Assembly (NCBI GenBank): GCA_029204045.2
Contig: CM055063.1
Span: 40,395,562 to 40,459,561, forward strand
Length of the DNA stretch: 64,000 nucleotides
Source of the DNA: Tillandsia leiboldiana
Lineage: Eukaryota > Streptophyta > Magnoliopsida > Poales > Bromeliaceae
Direction: 5' to 3'
How positions within the stretch are numbered: position 1 is the first letter of the stretch; each line of letters starts with the position of its first letter. Of this stretch, positions 1 to 9,846 are shown piece by piece. Both the position numbers and the translations under genes were made by a program. The notes beneath the pieces are model-generated. The model worked only from the letters and a program-made list of their open reading frames with translations. It had not been told where the DNA came from and did no database searches.

Positions 1-1770
1 TTTTTCTTGGATTTTTCTGGGCATTTTTCGCAGGTAAAAATTGGAGAATTCTGGACTGTGGTATTAAGGGACAGATTTTGGAAATTGTGAATGATTAGCT
101 TATGTACTTTCCTTTGGGGTATTTTGTACAGATTCGTGGTGAGTATTTGGACTGAGCTTGGGTTTCGCTTTTGGGAACTTGGATTAGCGCTCGAGGTGGG
201 TGATGTTGTGAACCTCCTACTTGTGAATGTCACTAGGCCTATTAGAATGCCTTGATCATGTGCTATTAATTGTGAATGTATCTAGCATGCTTGTATGAGA
301 TTAAGGTTCCTTTGTTAATATTTGCATTGTTAGCAAGCTACAGGTTGGTAAGTGGTGTTTCCATGTTTTAGATATGCAGTTTAATTAGTTGGAAATAATA
401 CTAAAGCCATATCATGTCATATGTTAAGGGAAGGTTTGGGCATGTGGTTAGAATGCATGTTGTAAAAAGGGGTACTTGCTAGTAGATTATGCATCTAAAT
501 TGTATCATGTATCATATATCCTGCCACATGTACATCGGAGGTTCCAAACACTTAATGTTGCATATGTTAGAATAATTGAAATGATTGTATCAAATAAAGG
601 ACTTTGCATGCTTGAATGGTCATCTAGCTAGGCCACTTTTTTCTGCTACACAAACATGTTGGAATTGACTTAGGAGAAACCATGCTTTTATTCTTTCTCC
701 TGTCGTCTAGTCTTAGGGGATTGTGTAGGCAGATGTTCAGAGTTGGGACAGGCGGGGATCGATGTTTGGGTGTTGCGGCAACCGCGGACTGTGGGCGGTT
801 GACCGGCTTATTATTATCATTATTATTGCATCAGATTGGAGGTAGGGGATCGAGTTTCCCTTTAGTGGATGGGTTTTCCCACTTTGATCAGAGTCGTGAC
901 CCAGTCCTGCTATTTTATGATACTGATGATACTAGTTACAGTGATACCATGCTCGTGTGGGTCGCTCCCCTCGAGTGCCACTCCGTAGTAGGTTTCAGAC
1001 CGTGTTGGGTGCCGGTCAGACCGTGTTGGGTTCCGGTCATTTGGACAGGGGAGATACTGAGTTGTGAGGTTGACAGCAGAGCAGGCAGTGCCAGTGTTTA
1101 CTGGTGTTTTGATTGGGTTGGTCAGGCAGTCTTTGACGTTCTGGTGCATGCTTTCAGCTATTCTTTTAGTTTGGCATCTTAGAGGCATGTTAGTGGTAGC
1201 TCTTCATCAATAGTGTTACTTGTAGCTTACCACCTTTGTTTTCATTTTCGCCTCTGATAGTCCTAGTGGGCATGTCTGAGTTTGAGGTCTACCCACTAGG
1301 GGAGGCTACTGTTTTTATAGTAGTTCTCACCCCCCACTGCTTTCTCTTTTCTTTTCCCCTTTGTTTTGCAGAGTCCTCTGCGGGAGTTGCGGGACCCTCT
1401 TCCCTGGATCGAGGTAAGAGGATCGCTGATTAGATAGCTACTGCCCCGAGTTCGAGTTTTGTAGTTTTGATGTATCCCCAGTACACTCAGACGGTTGTAT
1501 TTCCTTTTATTTTGGGTCTGGCTGCGGCCAGCTGGTTGTATTTATTTCGTGAGCTGGGAGAGACACTTGTATATTTGTGAGAGCTTATTGTACTTTTATT
1601 TCCAGCATTTGTCTGAGTTGTATTAGTTTTAGTTTAGCTCTGTTTTATACTCCTTTATTATATATTTTATATCTGAGCAGGTTACCAGCGCTTCGTGTAC
1701 ACGAAAAATTCCGTATGCACGGCGGATCTGTGGACGGGCCCGGGTTCTGGTTTACACCCGGGGCGTGACA
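1..1770 (+). repeat. Gypsy-E LTR, 3' portion (cut by window start)
   Basis: Tekay-like Gypsy LTR. It ends with the GC-rich inverted repeat and GGGGCGTGACA terminus shared by the other Gypsy LTRs here, and is closest to the LTRs of A and G (same blocks near 955-1000, 1255-1440 and 1690-1770). What follows at 1771 is Copia gag sequence with no primer-binding site, so E is either a solo LTR or the 3' LTR of a + strand element inserted into the gag of Copia-D. The left boundary and target duplication are outside the window; the right flank starts GACAA. The open frames at 682-1182 and 1236-1433 show no recognisable protein and are not called. Confidence 0.85.
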
Positions 1771-4700
1771 GACAACAAGCCTACTTCACCCTCCTCGTGA
1801 TCGTCAAGCACTAAGGTATATTTTCGTTGTAATTTTGTAGGGCACATAAGGAGAAATTGCAAGATGGGAGCCAAACGCTCAACTCAAGCACTTCTTGCAA
1901 CGACTACCAAAAGGGTGATTCCTCGGAAATCAAATGCAAATTATTCGAAAGGAAAAAGACTCGGTAGTTCATCAAACAAGACGACGACGTCAAGGAAAAG
2001 CAATGGATCAAACAAGACGCTTTCACCAAAGGTATCAACTTCACAATCATTTTCGACGTACACCAAAACTCAAAAGGTTTGGGTACGCAAAGGTGAAATC
2101 TTCCCTTGTCTTGTTACAAATATTTCCTTGCATGCATATGATAATTCGTCTTAGTATCTGGATAGCGGCTGTTCCCGTCACATGACCGGTGACAAAAACT
2201 GCTTTCAAAATTTTGAGAAAATCTCCGGAGGACTTGTAGTTTTCGGAGACGGTCAATCTTCCAAAATTGTTGGAAAAGGAACAGTAGCTATTCCAGATGG
2301 CCCGATTCTGAATAATGTGTTATTTGTTGATGGGCTTAAGACTAACCTCATTAGTATCAGTCAACTTTGTGACAATGGTTTTTCTGTTAATTTTTCATCT
2401 ATTGAATGCATTGTAACTGATAAGGATCATGTTTTCTTTTTAAAAGGGGTTAGATCTGAAAACAATTGTTATGTTGTTCCCAATAAAATTTCTGAAAATT
2501 GTAACTTAGCCTCTTTGAATAATGAAACACTTTGGCATGAAAGGCTAGGACACATAAATTTTAAGGAACTTGCTAGAATTTCAAACAAAGACATGGTCAA
2601 GGGGGTTCCTAAACTTTCACTTAATCAAAACATTGTGTGTGGTGGTTGTCAAAAGGGAAAACAATCTAGGACTGCACACAAGAACTTGAATCACGTCGGT
2701 ACCAAACGGCCCTTAGAATTATTGCATCTGGATCTTATGGGGCCGACACGTCAACCATCCTTGGGAGGTAAATGGTATATTTTCTTATTGGTTGATGATT
2801 TCTCTAGGTATTCTTGGGTAGCATTTTTAAAAGAGAAAGTTGATACTTTTGATTCTTTTCACGAGATTTGCCTTCGTATTATGATTGAAAAGAATGAAAA
2901 GATCATTCGTGTTAGAAGTGATAGAGGTGGAGAATTCATAAACTCTAAATTCATTGATTTTTTCACTTCCAATGGCATTAAACATGAATTCTCAGCACCC
3001 TATACACCTCAGCAGAATGGTGTTGTCGAGCGCAAAAACAGGGTTGTACAAGAGATGGCACGTGTTATGCTTCCTAGCCGGAATTTACCGTTATATTTTT
3101 GGGCTGAAGCTGTGAACACTGCTGTCTATCTTATTAATCGAGTTTATTTGCGCCCGGGAACGTTAAATACACCATATGAACTATGGTACTGTAGAAAACC
3201 AAACATCAAATATTTTCGTATCTTCGGGAGTCGGTGTTACATTTTACGTGATCGCGAAAATCTTGGAAAGTTTGACTCTCGATGTGACGAAGGGATTTTC
3301 TTGGGTTATTCTACAAATAGTAGAGCATATCGGGTATTTAACTTGGAATCTAAGACGATCGTAGAATCTATAAATGTTAAAGTAGATGAAGCTTTCCACT
3401 TTGCATCTGATAAATCTACCCCTGATATCTCTCTTGATGTTGATACTCCTGTAAGTGCATCTTCTCATGATAATACTTCCAATATTAATGATGCATCTAA
3501 TGGTTCTTCAAGTCTATCTGATGTGCAGGAATCATCTCATGTACCTCCGAGTACTCCATTACATCAAACGTTACGCATCTCCAAGGATCATCCTGAATCA
3601 AACATCATTGGAGACCCACAAGAAGGAGTCAAAACTCGGAGACAGTTGGTTTGTGGATTCGCATGTTACGTTTCCATAATCGAACCAAAGAATGTCGATG
3701 AAGCTCTTCAGGATGACTACTGGATTGAAGCAATGCAGGAAGAGCTCCATCAGTTTGAACGAAACAAAGTCTGGGAATTAACGACGCCTCCGAAGCAACA
3801 CAATGTGATCGGTACTAAATGGATTTTCAAGAACAAGAAAAATGAGGATGGTACCATCATCAGGAATAAAGCACGTTTAGTTGCTCAAGGCTACTCTCAA
3901 ATAGAAGGTATAGACTTTGATGAAACGTTCGCCCCTGTAGCTAGACTCGAGTCCATTCGTATCTTATTCGCTATTGCTTGTCACTTTAAAATAAAACTCT
4001 TTCAAATGGACGTTAAGAGCGCGTTTTTAAATGGGTTTTTAAATGAGGAAGTTTATGTGGCTCAACCGAAAGGTTTTGTAGACTGTAAACTACCTAACCA
4101 TGTTTTTCGTTTGAAAAAGGCTCTTTACGGTTTAAAACAAGCACCGCGAGCGTAGTACGAAAGGTTGACAAAGCACCTTTTGGAGAAGGGCTATACTCGA
4201 GGGGGAGCAGACAGGACTCTCTTTGTGAAGCATTATCAAAATAACTTCATTGTTGCACAAATCTATGTCGATGACATTGTGTTTGGAGCAACAAAGGATA
4301 ATGATGCTTCTAAATTCATAGAAACCATGGAAAGCGAATTTGAGATGTCTATGATGGGGGAACTGACATACTTTCTTGGATTGCAAGTGAAACAAAATGG
4401 TGAAGGCATCCATCTGTGTCAATCCAAGTATGCAAAGGAGTTGGTAAAGAAATTCGGATTAGAAGATTCTAAAGATTTTCCTACTCCTATGGGAACTAGC
4501 AATAAGGGATTAGGAAGTGAATCTCTTAGTGAGAATGTAGACGAGAAACTTTATCGCAGCATGATTGGAAGTCTATTTTACCTCACAGCTAGTCGCCCGG
4601 ATATATCCTTTAGTGTTGGGATTTGCGCGAGATATCAATCAGCACGAAAGGAGGTTCACCTGAAAGCGGTGAAACGGATCATCCGGTACATCAAAGGAAC

Positions 4701-5211
4701 CATTAATTTCGGAATTTGGTATCCTATGGGAACAAGTCTAGATATTATTGGATACTCAGATGCCGATTGGGCAGGATCTGTGGATGATCGGAAAAGTACG
4801 AGTGGTGTATGTTTTTATCTTGGCCATTGTCTTGTTGCATGGCATAGTAAAAAGCAAAACTGCATTGCACTCTCGACTGCCGAAGCGGAATACATCTCAG
4901 CGGGTAGTTGTTCAACTCAACTCATTTGGATGAAAAGCGTGTTGAGCGACTTCCGGATTTCAGCAACTTCGGTAACTGTTTTATGTGACAACACTAGTGC
5001 TATAAACATTTCAAAAAACCCTGTGTTGCACTCTAGAACAAAACACATTGAACTTAGATATCATTTTCTTAGAGAGCTAGTTGAATCAAATATTCTTCAA
5101 ATTTCCTACATTTCAACTAAAGATCAATTAGCTGACTTTTTAACAAAACCTTTGGATCAAAAACGTTTTATTCATTTGCGTAAAGCAATTGGAATGCTTT
5201 CCTTGAAATAA
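1771..5211 (+). pseudogene. Copia-D gag (C-terminal end) and pol polyprotein, two amber stops
   Basis: One reading frame can be followed from 1801 to 5211. It starts in a damaged gag zinc knuckle (GHIRRNC at 1840-1860; the second cysteine is lost by a small deletion). The aspartic protease motif DSGCS is at about 2161. A GAG-pre-integrase HHCC region (LWHERLGH) starts near 2527. The integrase core has Asp at 2731, Asp in VDDFSRY at about 2794 and Glu in VERKN at 3028. The Copia RT domain starts near 3700, with YVDD at 4264-4275, followed by RNase H with DADWAG (about 4760) and TAEAEY (about 4880). The frame is broken only by TAG at 2152-2154 and TAG at 4153-4155. Both fall where relatives have tryptophan (before YLDSG, and in QAPRAWYE), so each is a TGG-to-TAG change. 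The protein would drive reverse transcription and integration in a cytoplasmic virus-like particle. As it stands it is inactive unless the stops are read through. Confidence 0.9.
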
Positions 5212-6137
5212 CCTCTTTTTGAAACTTTTGTTTAGGTTAGGTCTTGTTTTTGTGTTTTTGTTCATTATCTATGCTTAGACATAGAACATTAATTGAGCAT
5301 TAGTTTTGATTGACTTTAACTGCATCCTTTTATATGTTTAGAAATTTATTATGCTTTGGATATCATAATAATTCATTTGATGCAATGATCATTTATGCGA
5401 ATTAAATCATCTTTGTTTTGATCAAAGTCAATTTCTCTCTCGATGATCTCTTGGTATAGTTTTTATCTTATTTGACTGTTTAGTCGAGTATGAAATCGAG
5501 ATCAATTTTTGGCTGAATACTTTATATCTTAAATAATTGATAGCCAATTGAGGGGGAGTCAAAGAAAAAGTGTTATGCTCAAAAGATGTGGAAAGAGTTA
5601 CATCCCAATGAGGAGTGTGAAAACTACCACCACATGGAGGAAAGAGCTACCACCTCGGTCGTCCGAGTACTGTGTGCAGCTCCCACATGTATACCAAGCA
5701 AGGTTCTTCAAGTTTGATTAAATAAAATACATGTTGAAATACTTGACTCTGTCAAAATTTCAAGGTTGGTATAAGGTGGGAATTTTAATGAAAGATGCTC
5801 AAAGAGCCACTCTCTTCAATAAATTGACTAGATATATTATCTAACTTATCTGGGATTTTAGACATCTATTGATCTTTGTATTTCATTTTCTTTACCGAAT
5901 TGATGATTTGATAAAGGCATTACTCATAAGATCAAGTTAGATGTAATTGAAGTTGTTCAATTTTAAGGGATTTAATTTTTATAAATTTTCGTTTCATTTG
6001 TTGGATGTTATTGATAGATTTGGCATAATCTATTTCTTGTTGTATGAAACGATGAATTTCATTTAAAGTTGATACACAAAAGTGCTTACAATCTTTTTCT
6101 GGATTTTCTAGAATTTTTCTGAATTTTTCTGAAGAAA
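5212..6137 (+). other. Copia-D spacer between pol and env-like module
   Basis: AT-rich sequence with no credible ORF. It contains an internal polypurine-like stretch (GAGGGGGAGTC near 5549) and the structured block annotated separately. Large parts recur in Copia-B (reverse strand, 18700-19560) and Copia-F (44046-45050), so the spacer is a conserved part of the family rather than random filler. Confidence 0.7.
5585..5690 (+). other. Conserved, possibly structured non-coding block (Copia-D copy)
   Basis: Nearly identical blocks occur in D, in B (minus strand, about 19425-19515) and in F (44466-44570), while neighbouring sequence has diverged. The first hairpin pairs GATGT with ACATC (5585-5604). 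A second pairs CTCGG with CCGAG around a TCGT loop (5654-5667). In F the fourth pair of that stem is C:G instead of T:A with the loop unchanged, which is a compensatory change. GGAAAGAG and CTACCACC/ACATG words repeat through the block. The function is unknown; an RNA packaging or processing signal is one possibility. Confidence 0.5.
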
Positions 6138-6258
6138 AAGTTGGAGCCGATCCGGATTGGACAAGCCGATCCGGATCCCGAACGCAGGTATTCTCTGCGG
6201 GTAGCCGATCCGGATCGTAATCACGAACTGATCCGGATCGCGGCTAGGGTTTTATATA
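6138..6258 (+). promoter_or_regulatory. Candidate internal promoter of Copia-D env-like gene
   Basis: Four near-copies of the palindrome GATCCGGATC lie at about 6149, 6168, 6207 and 6230. The first two are 19 bp apart centre to centre and the second of them is followed by CCGAAC, exactly as in the LTR promoter. A TTTATATA box follows at 6251-6258. The arrangement copies the LTR U3 region (paired palindromes, then TATA), which suggests that the env-like ORF has its own promoter. Promoter activity is an inference. Confidence 0.5.
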
Positions 6259-6375
6259 GAACAAAAGGGTTTTGAATTCTTTTTACTCCAATCTTTTGTT
6301 CAAAAGTCTCCAGAGCTTCTCTCTCTAGAATTCATCCATCTTGGAAGCTTTCAAACTCAAGTTCTTCGATTCCAA

Positions 6376-6783
6376 GTAAGTTTTATTGATCAAAATCTCG
6401 GTTTTTCACAGTTTTTCATATTCTTCCTCAAAAACGTGATGAATTTCCGTATCTTTCTCGTTTGTGGATGGTTTTTGATCAAATTTCTTTTGAAATAAGA
6501 ACTCTGGGCAGATTAGTTTTGATTATATGCTAGGTATTCCAATGATAAACGGATTTTTGGCCTTCGATTTCAAAAATTTCGGTTTTAGGGCATATAATGG
6601 GAATTTTCAAAAATCATGCGATTGATCTATTTTTAAAATTCCTTTTGCAAAACTAATTTGATTCTTAGTCTCTCTATACGATAATGATTGTTTGGATACA
6701 ATTTTTCAAATTTGTGAAAATTAACAATTTTTTCGTGTTCTTGAGGTGTTGCTCACAGGATTTCTTCTCACAAGCAATTGCAG
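6376..6783 (+). other. Predicted 5' UTR intron before the env-like ORF (Copia-D)
   Basis: A consensus donor GTAAGT starts at 6376, about 120 bp after the TATA-like box. An acceptor TTGCAG ends at 6783, three bases before the conserved ATG at 6786. Copia-F has the same layout (donor GTAAGA at 45388, acceptor TTTGCAG ending at 45751, ATG at 45756). The T-rich sequence between them fits a plant intron. An alternative acceptor, CTCACAG, ends at 6758. Confidence 0.45.
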
Positions 6784-6785
6784 CA

Positions 6786-8234
6786 ATGGCATTCACATGG
6801 ATCATAGTTCTTCTTGTTGCGATGGTACATACTCGAGCAACCAATAAATTAAAGAGGGCAAAGAAACCGTTTCGTAAAGGAGAATGTGTTCATCTTGAAG
6901 ATTCAGAATCTGAACTAGAAAAGGATGAAGTCAATTCGGATGAGTTGTCAGATGATGAAACACATCCTGTAAAATCGACACAGAAAACCTCTGTTGTTTC
7001 AAAAGGAAAAACTGCAATGGACACTGGAAAAGCACCTATGACTGCCCCATCCATCTCGGTGAAGAGGAAGAGACTAGCTCGACGCTTTGGACGAGCACGA
7101 AATGCTGATGTTAGCAAACCAATAGCTCCTGACTCCCCGCCTCGCATGGAAGAAGTGTTCGTTAACACTGATCGCCTTAGAGCTTTTGAACATCGTGAAT
7201 GCATCGGTGAACGACATGTCAACACTAAAGCTCTCCGAAATCACTCACCAGAGTTTGGGATTTTAGTTGAACAAACTAATCTTATTCAAGTCTGCCGATT
7301 CCCGGAATTACTTGGGTATTGTTTGTATCGTGTAAGAACCTTTTACACAAACGCGAGACATCTTCAGGAAGATGAACTTGGTTCGATGCAATTCTACACA
7401 AACATCCAAGGGATGAGACTCACAATCACTCCGCAGTTAATCGGCGAGGTCCTAGGAATGGAATCAAACAGATCGGGGATCAACTTTTTGATGGGAAGAA
7501 GTTTGACGAATGCCATGTGGCAAACCGTGATAGAAGGAATTTGTTTGGAAGGAACTGAATCAGCAGATGGTAAATCTGTAAAATCCAAACAACTTTGGCT
7601 TGAGTACCAATTTCTTAACTTCATCACGTGTTACAACATTCTCCCTAACTTGCAGACAAAGGTAGTGAGATGGGATAGAATGCTGTTCTTATATCTCCTA
7701 GGTCATCCTTCTGAGGCCGTAGGGTTGAACATGAACATCCCATACATAATTTGGAATAGAATGTCTAGATATGTCAAGCATCCTCACCCCACTGAACGCC
7801 TTCCATTCCCATTAATCATCATGAGGATCTTGAAAAAGTTTAAGATTGATATCAGCTCGACTTCATATCAACACTGTTGGGGGATGATAGATGAATCAAC
7901 AATTGTGAAGTCTCTTCACAAATTGCCTCATGTCACTTCGACTCCTTCCTCTACAAAGAAACATTGTGCAGGCACCTCTGCCTCGCCATCACATCAAGCA
8001 CCAGGAGCAGATGATGAGGCATCAATAACCTCCATCTGCAAACAGCAACAGAGACTGTCTTTTGAACAGGAGCAAATCACCAAAGAGCAAAGGCGAATCT
8101 CCGAAGAACTCGAAATAATCACAGCGTCCCAAATCACATTAACTAAAACGGTCTCGTCAATGAAGAAGTTAATGCAGAAAATGTTCTCGAAAATGGGATA
8201 CAACGCCTCGGATGACTCAGATTCAGATGCTTGA
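6786..8234 (+). CDS. Envelope-like protein of Copia-D (SIRE late ORF)
   Basis: Intact ORF of 482 codons. The frame stays open back to 6684, but I choose ATG 6786 because the Copia-F copy starts with the same MAF(S/T)W just after a splice acceptor-like TTGCAG. Residues 2-14 are hydrophobic (MAFTWIIVLLVAMV), a possible signal or membrane anchor. Residues 15-105 are charged and low complexity, with acidic clusters and KRKR-type basic patches. The CIGERHVN motif is at about residue 139 and begins a conserved core of about 240 residues resembling the plant domain named putative plant transposon protein (PF20167, Transposase_32), common in SIRE late ORFs. The last 60 residues are rich in Gln and Glu and probably coiled coil. 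Such ORFs are called envelope-like by position and membrane-like ends; no fusion or receptor function is shown and none is claimed. Confidence 0.75.
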   Translation: MAFTWIIVLLVAMVHTRATNKLKRAKKPFRKGECVHLEDSESELEKDEVNSDELSDDETHPVKSTQKTSVVSKGKTAMDTGKAPMTAPSISVKRKRLARRFGRARNADVSKPIAPDSPPRMEEVFVNTDRLRAFEHRECIGERHVNTKALRNHSPEFGILVEQTNLIQVCRFPELLGYCLYRVRTFYTNARHLQEDELGSMQFYTNIQGMRLTITPQLIGEVLGMESNRSGINFLMGRSLTNAMWQTVIEGICLEGTESADGKSVKSKQLWLEYQFLNFITCYNILPNLQTKVVRWDRMLFLYLLGHPSEAVGLNMNIPYIIWNRMSRYVKHPHPTERLPFPLIIMRILKKFKIDISSTSYQHCWGMIDESTIVKSLHKLPHVTSTPSSTKKHCAGTSASPSHQAPGADDEASITSICKQQQRLSFEQEQITKEQRRISEELEIITASQITLTKTVSSMKKLMQKMFSKMGYNASDDSDSDA

Positions 8235-8976
8235 GTCGTTTGTCTAATAATTCTCTTGTGCAGGAACTTCCATTTTTTTTTTTTGTGTGCAGGTTTTAAG
8301 TTTTAGTTTTTCGTTCTCACACCTTAGGTTCTTGAACTTGTTAACTTTTCTCTCCATTTTGGTAATTTTTGGCTAACTTTTGTGACAAAAAGGGGGAGAG
8401 AGAGTATAAACAATGATACAATGTTTGTGAGAAACTTGAAACTATGGAGGTAAGTATAACCTCAACTTGAAAGGTAAGTAGAACTTCAAGAGGTAAGTAT
8501 AACCTCAACTTGAAAGGTAAGTAGAACTTCAACTTTTGGTTTTCATTTGTGTTTGAATGCATGCCTCGACTAACTATTCGACTAACTATTTGGGCATGTA
8601 ATATAACTAACAAGTTGATGTTCACTAACATGACATTTGGATTTTGATTGCATAGAAGATATGTTGGTGTTTTAACTATGATCAATTTACATATCTGAAT
8701 GTATAAATGTCATGGTAAGTATAAATGAGTATAAACTTCATCTCTGTATGTGGTTTTTGAATGATATAAAATTCTTGAGGTATCTAACGATTTCTTTTGT
8801 CAAGAATGATTTCTTTTGCAGAGAGTACAGATGTCTAAGTCTAGAGTCTGTTTTAGGAGTTTAACTCATATATTTTATTTTGGATCTCCATTGTAAATTT
8901 TTGTTGTATGGTGATAGCAACAAAAATATCTTTTTCAATTTTCTTGAGTGGATCTATGTTTTGTCACGAAACTGCC
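8235..8976 (+). other. Copia-D 3' non-coding region
   Basis: Non-coding, T-rich sequence between the env-like stop codon and the polypurine tract. It contains a polypurine stretch AAAAAGGGGGAGAGAGAG at about 8386-8403, a tandem repeat at 8448-8533, and otherwise nothing recognisable. Confidence 0.65.
8448..8533 (+). repeat. Two tandem 43-bp repeats with four GGTAAGT motifs
   Basis: Two nearly perfect copies of a 43-bp unit, each carrying AGGTAAGTA twice. This gives four strong 5' splice-site consensus words in about 85 bp, just downstream of the env-like ORF. Only one copy of this element is in the window, so conservation cannot be judged. Confidence 0.8.
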
Positions 8977-8988
8977 AAAGGGGGAGAT
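8977..8988 (+). other. Polypurine tract of Copia-D
   Basis: AAAGGGGGAGAT lies directly before the TG of the 3' LTR. The same tract precedes the 3' LTR of Copia-B on the minus strand (18187-18200). It is the plus-strand primer for reverse transcription. Confidence 0.85.
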
Positions 8989-9214
8989 TGTTACGGAATT
9001 TAAGTTAGCGTATTTCGTGAATTCGGTTAAGTCTTGAAGATTGAAGGTAAAGAAGGTTGGATCATATAACTCAATCTCAAGAAAGAAGAATTCAAAAGGA
9101 TCATGTATGTTTAACTTAATATCTTTGGTGATCCGAATACTTCTTATAGTGTAGAAACACTTGGATGAACTTGTAATTGCATAAATATCAAAAACTGGAC
9201 ATGGGACATGTTCA

Positions 9215-9500
9215 GGATCCGGATCAGACTTTGCAATCTGGATCCCGAAGGGTGTTCGTTCATACACCAGTTCAATCCGGATCGTAGCCTTCCTTGATCC
9301 GGATCCCGAACACTGGTTTTACCATGATTTATGAACGATCCGGATCAGGCTTTCCAATCCGGATCCCGAACGTTGGTATTTGGTGAAACTGTATGAACAA
9401 TCCGGATCAGGCACTTCGATCCGGATCCCGAACCTTCGTTTTTCTGCAAACTGTTTTTCTCGCTACTGCAATCCGGATCGCCGAACTCCGATCCGGATCG
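9215..9500 (+). promoter_or_regulatory. Paired ATCCGGAT palindromes in Copia-D LTR U3
   Basis: Nine intact ATCCGGAT cores and one degenerate one. They form pairs: one site, then a second 19-20 bp downstream (centre to centre), the second usually followed by CCCGAAC. Examples are centres at 9341/9360, 9403/9422 and 9474/9494. Pairs are about 60-80 bp apart and end some 70 bp before the TATA box. The arrangement suggests paired binding sites for a dimeric DNA-binding protein; the CCGG centre is also a CG/CHG methylation target. Confidence 0.7.
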
Positions 9501-9565
9501 TCGTCATGTAAAATTCCAGAAAAGGATAGTTTTTGATTCTTATCTTTTTCCAAGGGTTTCTAACC

Positions 9566-9574
9566 TATAAATAG
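9566..9574 (+). promoter_or_regulatory. TATA box of Copia-D LTR
   Basis: TATAAATAG, in the same position as TATAAATAG in both Copia-B LTRs (60081-60089; reverse strand 17561-17569). Transcription should start some 30 bp downstream. Confidence 0.75.
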
Positions 9575-9846
9575 ACCCTATGATTCTTTTTTCTAGGGCA
9601 AGCCACTAATCCTAAAAGACGTCATCTTATATACGGCCTAAGATCCACATATAGAGAAGAAAGGAAATCAAGAGATTTAATCTTATGTTTCTTCATCTAT
9701 ATTGATTGATTTGATTCTAGGTTTTCATACTCACATTTTGAGTAGAATCAAATCAATGAATACTTAGATGGTATTTCCGATCTATTTCTAATCTAAGTAT
9801 TCGGCGGATCATCACCACCCAAAAAACAACGATTTATCCCAAATCG

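Noticed and set aside
682..1182. 166-codon ORF near the window start
   Set aside because: Entirely inside the Gypsy-E LTR and overlapping the conserved LTR module. The related LTRs of A (57829-58290) and G have different, interrupted frames.
2152..2154. TAG between gag and protease as programmed readthrough
   Set aside because: It replaces a tryptophan codon, and a second TAG of the same kind breaks the RT domain at 4153-4155. Mutation explains both more simply.
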